The notes under the pieces: generated by a model
The model's input: only the letters and a program-made list of their open reading frames with translations
Databases searched by the model: none
What the model was told of the DNA's origin: nothing
Assembly: GCF_003989745.1 (NCBI RefSeq)
Contig: NZ_RZGS01000017.1
Coordinates: 1-52,516 of the forward strand
From: Legionella septentrionalis
GTDB taxonomy: Bacteria; Pseudomonadota; Gammaproteobacteria; Legionellales; Legionellaceae
Direction: 5' to 3'
Length of the DNA stretch: 52,516 nt
Program-made: the position numbers and the translations under genes
Part shown: positions 46,291-52,516 of the stretch, piece after piece
How the letters are laid out: each line of letters starts with the position of its first letter
Numbering within the stretch: the first letter of the stretch is position 1

Positions 46291-46539
46291 ATGAACTTTA
46301 TGAAAAAAATATTGGCTATTCTGCTTATCTTGCCCTCGTTGTCTTTTTCCAAGTCACCCTCATCAGAAGTAGTAAGCAGCCCATGGGAAGCGATACCAAG
46401 CCCTGCATGGGGAGTCGGTCTTTATCGGCTAAGCGTACCTCATGGCTGGCTGGTTTATACAGGTGGGGGTACAACCGCTACGACTGTATTTGTCCCGGAT
46501 GAAGATCATGAATGGATCTTAAATCCTGTAACAAATTAA
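46291..46539 (+). CDS. small secreted protein of unknown function
   Basis: This 82-residue protein has a short Sec signal peptide (KKILAILLILPSLSFS, cut before KSPSSE). The mature peptide is about 60 residues, rich in Trp, Pro and Gly (SPAWGVGLYRLSVPHGWLVY). It has no cysteines and no recognised family. The two start choices are ATG at 46291 or 46300. A good promoter lies just upstream. Confidence 0.6.
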   Translation: MNFMKKILAILLILPSLSFSKSPSSEVVSSPWEAIPSPAWGVGLYRLSVPHGWLVYTGGGTTATTVFVPDEDHEWILNPVTN

Positions 46540-46822
46540 TTCCTATTTGTTTTTTCAATATGGATTGAAGGATGGCAGCTGTTCTTACCCTTGTGAAATA
46601 GCGGAGCCAGTTCAAAAAGCGCGGTATATTTGCCAAAAGAGTAGCTGGGGCTTCTTTTGCGCAATAAAAATTGTTTAGTGTCCGTCATTGGTTGAGCGGG
46701 CAATGTTATGCGTCACCCGCGGGATTATTGTGATATTTGCTCATGGTTTCGCATATAAAATCCCTTGCTAATGAACCCGCCATCCTAGGTTGTAGGGTGG
46801 TGATGTATTTGGAGAATGATGT
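46540..46822. other. intergenic region, nothing recognised
   Basis: About 280 bases without a supported gene. A weak GCGGG/CCCGC hairpin lies at about 46696-46719. The ribosome binding site of tag (GGAGAATG) is at its end. Confidence 0.3.
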
Positions 46823-47413
46823 ATGGAAAAACCTTTAAAGGCTATTGATAGGAAGCGATGCGATTGGGTGCCATTGGATAAGCCTGATTATGTCTGTTAT
46901 CACGATACAGAATGGGGAGTGCCCGTGCATGATGATAAGCGGCTTTTTGAAATGCTTATTCTTGAGGGCGCACAAGCCGGTTTGAGCTGGTACACCATAC
47001 TGAAAAGGCGCGCGGGATACCGTGCAGCATTTAAGGATTTTGATGTAGTAAAAGTATCGGAAATGTCTGATGCAGAATTAGAGAGTATTTTAAATAACGC
47101 AGACATTATCCGTAATAGGTTAAAAGTATTTTCTGCGCGTAAAAATGCACGGATATTCCACTCCATGCAACAAGAATTTGGTTCTTTTTCTGCCTATTTA
47201 TGGGCTTTCGTAGACGGCAATCCGCTGATAAATCGCTATGTCAGTTTGCAGGATGTGCCCACCCGTACTTCAATCTCCGATGCTATTTCCAAAGACTTGA
47301 AAAAACGCGGGATGAGTTTTGTCGGTTCCACGATAATCTATGCTTACATGCAGGCAGTCGGTATGGTGGATGATCACCAGACCGGTTGTTTTAAGGCTTG
47401 TCCGGGTAAGTAA
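46823..47413 (+). CDS. tag: DNA-3-methyladenine glycosylase I
   Basis: This 196-residue base-excision repair enzyme removes 3-methyladenine from DNA. It shows RCDWVPLDKPDYVCYHDTEWG with the Cys and His of the zinc site, the EGAQAGLSWYTILKRRAGYR segment and the end MVDDHQTGCFKACPGK with the remaining zinc ligands. Its length fits the E. coli enzyme. GGAGAATG lies a few bases before the ATG. A 9-bp hairpin follows 4 bases after the stop. Confidence 0.96.
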   Translation: MEKPLKAIDRKRCDWVPLDKPDYVCYHDTEWGVPVHDDKRLFEMLILEGAQAGLSWYTILKRRAGYRAAFKDFDVVKVSEMSDAELESILNNADIIRNRLKVFSARKNARIFHSMQQEFGSFSAYLWAFVDGNPLINRYVSLQDVPTRTSISDAISKDLKKRGMSFVGSTIIYAYMQAVGMVDDHQTGCFKACPGK

Positions 47414-47417
47414 TCTT

Positions 47418-47441
47418 AACGTTTATTCATGGATAAACGTT
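47418..47441 (+). terminator. hairpin downstream of tag
   Basis: AACGTTTAT (47418-47426) pairs with ATAAACGTT (47433-47441) around a 6-base loop, just after the tag stop. The T-run is short and the stem AT-rich, so termination strength is uncertain. Confidence 0.5.
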
Positions 47442-47536
47442 TGGTGCGAAAGTGATGGTTGCATGGGTTGTATGAAAAGCTAAATTTTCCTACAACATAA
47501 AACAGCTTACGCAGCGTATCTTATTCAGAGAAGCAT

Positions 47537-48070
47537 ATGATTAATGTAGAAACTCTTGTGTTGGTTGCTGTATGGAAAGAACCTTTTGTGTTCCAAGGTT
47601 GTATTAAAATAACGGCGCTGAACGAAGAAAATATCACTTTTTTCTTCTTCAGATGCCAATCTATCCATGCCTCACAAAATGATCTAGTTACCGGTGATTT
47701 TTCCGCAGATGACTATGAATTTACTCATTTATATAATGAGATAAACCCTAACCCACTGCACCTTAATAATGAAAATCCTATCATTGCTTATGCTATGGAA
47801 ATGTTGAAATATGCGTTGCATGTTACGTTAAAAGAAATGATATCGAGCCGCAAATTACACTTCACATCAATTGATGATGTAGCAATGCAAGCGATGATTA
47901 ATAAGGTTAAGGCTGTTTTGTCTAAAAAATTAACTTTACCCCCAGAGGAGCATATTGGCTTCGCAGTCGCCATGGATTTTTATCCGCAGGAAGAAATGGG
48001 GCGTTTTGCAGCATTGGCATTGCTTAATAAATTAGAGCCACTTGTTCATGATTCTCATAGCTGCCACTGA
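47537..48070 (+). CDS. unrecognised protein
   Basis: This 177-residue soluble protein has no signal or membrane segment. The N-terminal half is beta-like (INVETLVLVAVWKEP, ITFFFFRCQS). The C-terminal half is helical, with LKYALHVTLKEMISSRKL. I do not recognise any motif. It stands alone after tag and before the mobile region. The ATG follows an AGAGAAGCAT context. Confidence 0.55.
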   Translation: MINVETLVLVAVWKEPFVFQGCIKITALNEENITFFFFRCQSIHASQNDLVTGDFSADDYEFTHLYNEINPNPLHLNNENPIIAYAMEMLKYALHVTLKEMISSRKLHFTSIDDVAMQAMINKVKAVLSKKLTLPPEEHIGFAVAMDFYPQEEMGRFAALALLNKLEPLVHDSHSCH

Positions 48071-48106
48071 ATAATAAAGATTATTATTTACTCTAAAACT
48101 CATCGA

Positions 48107-48545
48107 TTAATGAATCAAAGCGGCTTCCAACAAACTTATAACAGAATTTAGTGCCATGCAGAATGTAGCTGTTTGGATGTGACATATAGGGCTTGTAAAA
48201 ATCCATATGAACGCTAGAAATCCTATGAATTTTTGCATAATCAATTTCAATGGCTTCGGGAAGCCAGTAAGTCCATCAATACATGCAATAAATATCTCAT
48301 CTAGGCCACGATTTTTTATATCGGTGAGTACATTAAGCCAAAATTTAGCCCCTTCATTTTGACTAATCCACATGCCCAGAAGCTCCTTGTAGCCGTCTGT
48401 ATTAAACACCTAACGTTAAATAGACGCACTTGTTAATAATGCCTTTATCCGTCTTTACTTTAACAACAATACCATCCAAATAAACGATCGGAAAACAGCT
48501 ATGCAATGGTCTTGCTTGCCCTGCACGTACATCCGATACGGATAC
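48107..48545 (-). pseudogene. IS256-family transposase remnant (frameshifted, chimeric end)
   Basis: Reading from 48530 downward gives RPLHSCFPIVYLDGIVVKVK, with the first catalytic Asp kept, then an LTLGV end. A single extra T near 48412 shifts the frame. The other frame continues NTDGYKELLGMWISQNEGAK, then CIDGLTGF with the second Asp. After about 48245 the sequence no longer follows IS256; an overlapping frame reads SSVHMDFYKPYMSHPNS, which recalls ISL3-type transposases, so it may be a mosaic of two elements. No inverted repeat was found. Confidence 0.75.
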
Positions 48546-49085
48546 TTATTTAAATAATATTTTTCCACCAACGACCTTCCCACCAATTTTAGAATTACCA
48601 CGAATGATTACTTCACCATGTCCGCCTGCAAAAATTATATCTCCAGAGATTTCAGAGAAATTATCCAAGTAAACAATCTGTTTTTGAGTGTCTATTCTGC
48701 GCACATACAAATTACTGCTCACTTTGCTATTAATAAACTTGGTTGAATTGGAATAAATTTCTAAGGAATCTTCAAATTGTGTAGATGTGGCATTAAGAGT
48801 ACCTTTAATGTTGGAGATTTTATTAATGGTACAATGAATAAGTTTGACATTACCATTTACGTCTAACGAGGCAAAATTTACGTCTTCTGCGTGCAATAAT
48901 CCGTTCACAGAAGTGGGGCCTGTTACAGTTGTTCCATGAACATTAACGATGCCATTTCCGTACAAGTTATCAGCTATTCCTTTGCCACAAGTCACACCAC
49001 CTGGGACTTCATTACAAACAGTTGCATTTACAATACCAAGATTTCCACACAGAAGGATGGTATAAAGAGCGCGTTTTAAATTCAC
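48546..49085 (-). CDS. secreted beta-rich protein of unknown function
   Basis: This 179-residue protein has a Sec signal peptide (LYTILLCGNLGIVNA, cut before TVCNEVPGG). A mature chain follows of short alternating strands and turns, e.g. SVNGLLHAEDVNFASLDVNG, ending GGKVVGGKILFK. The rhythm suggests a right-handed beta-helix, somewhat bactofilin-like. The start is GTG at 49085 with AAAGGA 8 bases before it. That ribosome binding site lies inside the last codons of the broken ATPase gene, so the gene borrowed its upstream from the remnant. The two mature cysteines near the start could pair. Confidence 0.6.
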   Translation of the reverse strand: MNLKRALYTILLCGNLGIVNATVCNEVPGGVTCGKGIADNLYGNGIVNVHGTTVTGPTSVNGLLHAEDVNFASLDVNGNVKLIHCTINKISNIKGTLNATSTQFEDSLEIYSNSTKFINSKVSSNLYVRRIDTQKQIVYLDNFSEISGDIIFAGGHGEVIIRGNSKIGGKVVGGKILFK

Positions 49086-49088
49086 AAG

Positions 49089-49480
49089 TTATTCCTTTAA
49101 TAATTCCATGAAAATCAAATTTTCTAAAAGTCCGCCAAAATAAAGACTATTTATTAATTGATCTTCATTTTTAATGCCGAGAAGACTACATGCAAGACCA
49201 GTATCAATCATTTGCAGTTTTGGCATGGTAATCGCTTGTCGTTTAGCCTTGTTTTTTAAGTAAGCAGGAACGATTTTAATGATGAACACTAATTCAAGAA
49301 TTTCAATGTATGCTTTTATAAGTTTGTCTTCTTGGCCAGATCATTAAATGTTGGCGTACTTAATAAGATTACCGGCAAGTGCTGCCAGATACGGTCCTAG
49401 TGATTTCAACTTGGGACGATAGTCACCTCGCGCAACATATAATGTTTCAAAAACTTTAAATCAAACATTTAATCGCCTGA
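49089..49480 (-). pseudogene. broken copy of the AAA/DUF4143 ATPase gene
   Basis: The frame 49089-49289 (MFIIKIVPAYLKNKAKRQAI, then DTGLACSLLGIKNEDQLINS) is nearly the same as the middle of the intact gene at 50947-52227. Similarity continues upstream to about 49470 out of frame, e.g. the stretch around 49434 matches the intact gene near 51602. The N-terminal P-loop part and the C-terminal nuclease-like part are missing. The repeat array in front of it survives (49527-49585). Confidence 0.8.
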
Positions 49481-49526
49481 TAAATTAGGATAATTACTAT
49501 CTATGGTTAAAGTATATCGTTGTTTA

Positions 49527-49585
49527 TTCCGAAAAATCCAGTTTGTTCTCCCGAATTATCCAAAGCGCTATCCCGAAATTCCATA
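49527..49585. repeat. 22-bp-period repeat array (degenerate copy)
   Basis: Three units start at 49527, 49549 and 49571, exactly 22 bases apart: TTCCGAAAAATCCAG, TCCCGAATTATCCAA and a shorter TCCCGAAATTCCA. A possible fourth, weak unit (TGAAATCC) is near 49593. The core matches the array before the intact ATPase gene. Confidence 0.7.
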
Positions 49586-49797
49586 AGAAATCCATTGAAA
49601 TCCTAATTCTTTAGCGGGGAGCAAGTTTCTCAAAGGTTGCTGTTTTCGGAAAAAATACCATCGGAATTCAGTATAATAATTTAGCTGAAAATAGGTTACC
49701 TAATATTGCAGCATGGTGAATCATATATGTATGGTGATATCTTGGAATCCGTTCATCGACCTTTGTAGAGTAAATGAGTTCAGGAAAATAAGGGTAT
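49586..49797. other. intergenic region between repeat array and IS256 remnant
   Basis: About 210 bases with no supported gene. The segment is AT-rich; I looked for the left inverted repeat of the IS256 element here and did not find it. Confidence 0.35.
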
Positions 49798-50681
49798 ACG
49801 ATTCTTAGTCTTCATGCCAAGGGCATGACAACCCTGGAAATTGTTGCAACCTTCAAAGAAATGTACGATGCTGATGTCTCTCCGGCCTTGATATACAAAG
49901 TAACGGATGCGGTAACGGAGCGTGTTATTGAGTGGCAATCTCGTCCTTTGGAAGCTGTTTATCCCATCGTTTATCTGAACTGCATTGTGGTTAAAATCCG
50001 GCAGGATAAACAGGTTATTAATAAATCCATTTATCTTGCGCTTGGTGTTAATCTTGAAGGTCAGAAAGAACTTCTGGGCATGAAAATGAAGGTGCCAAAT
50101 TTTGGTTTAATGTGCTGACAGAGCTGCAAAATGGTGGGGTCAAAGATATTCTTATAGCCTGTATTGATGGCCTTAAAGGCTTTGCCGATGCTATTAACAC
50201 TGTATTTCCGGAAACAAAAATCCGGCTTTGCATTGTCCATATGGTGCGCAACGCCATTAAATATGTGCCCTGGAAAGATTACAAGGCTGTCATCGCTGAT
50301 TTGAAGCTCATCTACAAATCAGTAACTGAAGACGAGGCATTGCTGGCCCTAGAGCAGTTTTCTGAGCGCTGGGATAATAAATACCCCCAGATAAGCCGCT
50401 CCTGGCGCAGTCACTGGCATAATCTTAATACCTTGTTTAATTATCCAGAGGACATTCGCAAGGCTATTTATACAACAAATGCTATTGAGTCATTGAACAG
50501 TGTGATTCGAAAGGCTATTAAAAAAAGAAAGCTGTTTCCTTCTGACGACTCCGCTAAAAAAGTCGTGTATCTTGCTATAATAGATGCTTCCAAAAAATGG
50601 ACTATGCCCATTAGAAACTGGAAGGCCGCTTTAAAACGGTTTATGATCGAGTGTCCAGGGCAATTAATTGATTTTGTTTAA
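49798..50681 (+). pseudogene. IS256-family transposase, truncated and frameshifted
   Basis: Homology starts near 49798 with TILSLHAKGMTTLEIVATFK, so the true N-terminus is lost; a stop lies just upstream. PIVYLNCIVVKIRQDK has Asn where IS256 transposases have the first catalytic Asp. After KELLGM a deletion of about 10-11 bases near 50085 breaks the frame. A second frame resumes with VLTELQNGGVKDILIACIDG (second Asp) and carries NAIESLNSVIRK with the catalytic Glu to the stop at 50681. With truncation, frameshift and catalytic loss the element is dead. It is a different lineage from the fragment at 48107-48545. Confidence 0.88.
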
Positions 50682-50687
50682 CCCTTG

Positions 50688-50714
50688 CCAGTTACACAGA
50701 ATTATTTACAGGGT
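50688..50714 (+). repeat. likely right inverted repeat of the IS256-type element
   Basis: GTTACACAGAATTATTTACA, just after the transposase stop, looks like the terminal repeat typical of IS256-family elements (TTACACA-AAT-TTTACA). The left counterpart was not found. Confidence 0.5.
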
Positions 50715-50836
50715 CACGGAAGCCAATGCACCGCATTTCAGATTTTTTAGTAAGACAGATGTCTTGTAATGTAGGTAATAATAGAGCCTTCTGAGGAAGA
50801 CCACCGACAATTACTCGACAGTTCTTTAGAAGTGAT

Positions 50837-50929
50837 TTGATGGTTAACAAATACATGCGTATAATTATGTTTCTACTTCCCCAAGGACTCAGCCTAGGGC
50901 AAAGAGCCTCTTCGGAGGCTCTTTTTTTT
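50837..50929 (+). ncRNA. candidate small RNA (promoter plus terminator, no ORF)
   Basis: TTGATG (50837-50842), a 17-base spacer and TATAAT (50860-50865) form a near-consensus promoter. About 36 bases after the expected start (about 50872) lies a perfect rho-independent terminator: AAAGAGCCTC, TTCG loop, GAGGCTCTTT and a run of T (50901-50929). The roughly 58-nt transcript has a second hairpin (CCCAAGG with CCTAGGG, one mismatch, 50880-50899) and no ORF. It may be a small RNA or the relic of a promoter-terminator cassette. Confidence 0.45.
50901..50929 (+). terminator. strong rho-independent terminator
   Basis: A 10-bp perfect stem with a TTCG tetraloop is followed by eight T. It ends the small transcript above. 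It also lies 18 bases after the stop of the minus-strand ATPase gene, although on that strand the T-run is only three bases. Confidence 0.9.
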
Positions 50930-50946
50930 AGATATACATTATTGAT

Positions 50947-52227
50947 TTATTGAACATCATCTTTCTTTGTATCCGATTTGATAAACAAACTTATTGGTAG
51001 GGCGAATAATTTAATTTCATTCTGAGAGAAAGGTAATATTTCTTTGCCAGAATAAAATATGACACCATATTGGAATTTTGAAGGATTAAATTCTGCCAAT
51101 TTTATTAATCCTTTAAAGTCGTGCATGTTTACAGTTGCTGATGCTTTGATTTCAACTCCAATGATCTGATGATTATCCCTTTCCATGACGATGTCCACTT
51201 CATTTTTGTATTTATCACGGAAATGTAATAACTCTACCTTTTCTTCTGACCAACCGTTTTGTTTGAGCAACTCCATATAAATTAAATTTTCTAATAGCCC
51301 TCCATAATGAGGGCTATTCAGTAATTGCTCTTCATTTTTTATACCTAAAAGGCTACAGGCAAGTCCTGTATCTATTGTCTGCATTTTGGGTATTGTAATG
51401 GCTTGTCGCTTTGCTTTATTTTTTAAATAAGCAGGGACTCTTTTAATAATAAACATCAATTCTAAAACTTCGATATATGCTTTGACCAGTTTATCATCTT
51501 CGCCTAAGTCGTTTGAAATATTTGAATATTTAAGTAGATTGCCCGAGATTCCCGCTAAATAAGGAATAAGGGCTTCAAGTTTAGAACGATAGTTACCTTT
51601 AGCATGATATAGAGTCTCGAAATCTTTAAAAAGACGACCTTCTATATAAGATTTGTACCATATTTGTTTTGCTCTTGAGCTTTTATCTTGAACTTCGGGA
51701 TACCCACCTTCGAGAATAAAATTGGCTAAGTCGGCGCGGGTAAGTAGCGTTAGGTTATTTAAGTTAAAATTTTCATTACATAATAAATCGACAATATTAT
51801 AATCAGTTTTGTATTTTTCTGATAATGAGAGTGGATATAGTTCTAATCTCGCCATATGTCCAGGTAAGGCTTCTTGTGTTTTCCCTGAGCGAAAAATATC
51901 TGCTGATCCGGTTAATAGGAATTTTCCTTTCACATTAGCTGGCAGGTTATCTGATGCATGTTTTATGGCCGGAATTAATTCAGGTATATATTGAAACTCG
52001 TCCAAAACGACTTTTTTATTATGCAAGGAATGTATAAAACCAATTGGATCGTTTTGAGCTGATTGGAGAATGGTTTGATTATCAAAAGAAATATATTCAA
52101 ACCCGCTATTTTGGGCAATTATTTTTGTTAAAGTTGTTTTGCCTGCTTGCCGTGGTCCGGTTAAATAAACAATTCTGAATTCAGTTAGTAACTCAGTAGT
52201 AATAGAGGTTAATTTTCTTTCAAACAT
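50947..52227 (-). CDS. AAA-type ATPase with DUF4143 and nuclease-like C-terminus
   Basis: This 426-residue protein has an N-terminal P-loop ATPase domain: Walker A GPRQAGKTTL (about 25-34), Walker B KKVVLDEFQYIPEL and LLTGSADIFRS. A DUF4143 domain follows, with SLLGIKNEEQLLNSPHYGGL. The C-terminus carries a PD-(D/E)xK-like pattern (NEVDIVMERD followed by IIGVEIKAS). These proteins are common, often multi-copy, in intracellular bacteria and archaea and have no firm role. A broken second copy is at 49089-49480. A 22-bp-period array lies 66 bases before the start. Confidence 0.9.
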   Translation of the reverse strand: MFERKLTSITTELLTEFRIVYLTGPRQAGKTTLTKIIAQNSGFEYISFDNQTILQSAQNDPIGFIHSLHNKKVVLDEFQYIPELIPAIKHASDNLPANVKGKFLLTGSADIFRSGKTQEALPGHMARLELYPLSLSEKYKTDYNIVDLLCNENFNLNNLTLLTRADLANFILEGGYPEVQDKSSRAKQIWYKSYIEGRLFKDFETLYHAKGNYRSKLEALIPYLAGISGNLLKYSNISNDLGEDDKLVKAYIEVLELMFIIKRVPAYLKNKAKRQAITIPKMQTIDTGLACSLLGIKNEEQLLNSPHYGGLLENLIYMELLKQNGWSEEKVELLHFRDKYKNEVDIVMERDNHQIIGVEIKASATVNMHDFKGLIKLAEFNPSKFQYGVIFYSGKEILPFSQNEIKLFALPISLFIKSDTKKDDVQ

Positions 52228-52292
52228 TAGAATTCATATAATAGGAAACATGTTGTCAATATATAATATCTCTTGAAAAATAGCTAATGATA

Positions 52293-52372
52293 ACCCGAAA
52301 AATCCAATATTAAAACCCGAGAAATCCAAGATGATAACCCGAGAAATCCAAGACATATTCCGAACGATCCAA
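52293..52372. repeat. 22-bp-period repeat array upstream of the intact ATPase gene
   Basis: Four units start at 52293, 52315, 52337 and 52358. The core is ACCCGARAAATCCAA, with the last unit degenerate (TTCCGAACGATCCAA). Spacing is 22, 22 and 21 bases, two turns of B-DNA, so the cores face the same side of the helix. Spacer bases differ between units, which argues for repeated protein binding sites. Confidence 0.85.
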
Positions 52373-52396
52373 ATAAGAATCTTTATTGTTGAACTT

Positions 52397-52413
52397 AGGG
52401 CGTGTTTTTAAAG
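52397..52413 (+). repeat. candidate left inverted repeat of an IS5-like element
   Basis: AGGGCGTGTTTTTAAAG lies about 60 bases before a transposase start and resembles the terminal repeat of some IS5-group elements (GCGTGTTTTTAAA). The other end is outside the window. Confidence 0.45.
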
Positions 52414-52471
52414 TTTTTCAAACTATTAAAAATCTGATAAAAAGCCTCCATAGTGAAAATGGAGCAAATGG

Positions 52472-52516
52472 ATGTCAAGATTTGTTATTGATGACAAAAT
52501 GTGGAACAAATTAGAA
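52472..52516 (+). CDS. IS5-family transposase, N-terminus only (runs off right edge)
   Basis: The ATG at 52472 opens MSRFVIDDKMWNKLE, the usual first residues of IS5-group transposases (M-S-R-(Y/F)-x-(L/I)-x-D-x-x-W). AATGGAGCAAATGG upstream gives a ribosome binding site. Only 15 codons are visible, so integrity cannot be judged. Confidence 0.6.
   Translation, partial: MSRFVIDDKMWNKLE

Noticed and set aside
52293-52372. Short CRISPR array
   Set aside because: Repeat cores are about 15 bases with 7-base spacers, far below CRISPR size, and no cas genes are near; phased binding sites fit better.

Overview
The window reads as a chromosomal segment of a Legionella-like gammaproteobacterium (order Legionellales). 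This is an inference from several signs: moderately AT-rich DNA; the order queA / tgt-like / yajC / secD / secF followed by convergent phhB-hisC; a fused aspartokinase-diaminopimelate decarboxylase; a phagosomal-transporter (Pht)-like MFS protein; several large, unrecognised, helix-rich or repeat-built proteins of the kind common among Dot/Icm effectors; and a C-terminal eukaryotic-type CaaX box. I saw no rRNA, tRNA or CRISPR array.

Layout. 1-2255: a possible gene tail, then a fused membrane/spermidine-synthase-like protein. 2319-3542: an unrecognised membrane protein. 3580-5457 (-): parE, with an AT-rich DnaA-box-containing region upstream. 6070-7616: a putative Ile-rich leader peptide, stable leader hairpins, a Pht-like MFS transporter and a perfect 15-bp terminator-like hairpin. 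7854-9638: a large unrecognised protein. 9682-17099 (-): rhodanese, Mrp/ApbC, an AddA/RecB-like helicase-nuclease and the LysC-LysA fusion; the last two overlap by 11 bases. 17374-19237: a FadL-type porin and a small secreted protein. 19454-24626 (+): queA, a short Tgt-like protein, yajC-secD-secF and a strong terminator. 24657-26125 (-): hisC and phhB, overlapping by 4 bases. 26250-27791 (+): pilV-, pilW- and pilX-like minor pilins.

27988-33396 is a three-gene accessory block: a protein with about 29-residue helical repeats, a permuted papain/NlpC-P60-like protein ending in Cys-Ala-Ile-Leu, and a 1041-residue protein with a 92-residue repeat. 33451-38784 (-) is a compact operon that makes and breaks down cyanophycin (cphA, cphB, isoaspartyl peptidase) with queF at its end. 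39121-40003 holds transposase and regulator remnants and a DUF421 protein. 40067-46019 (-) is a complete tripartite RND efflux operon in the order OMF-MFP-RND. 46291-48070 holds a small secreted protein, tag and an unknown gene.

48107-52516 is a decayed mobile region: two IS256-family transposase remnants of different lineages, a secreted beta-rich protein, one broken and one intact AAA/DUF4143 ATPase gene each preceded by a 22-bp-period repeat array, a promoter-terminator pair that may encode a small RNA, and the start of an IS5-like transposase running off the right edge.

The strongest candidates for something undescribed are the Ile-rich leader in front of the MFS gene, the paired 22-bp arrays at the two ATPase loci, the CaaX papain-like protein and the 92-residue repeat protein. 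QueA, QueF and a Tgt-like protein in one window point to queuosine synthesis, but the Tgt-like protein is short and divergent.
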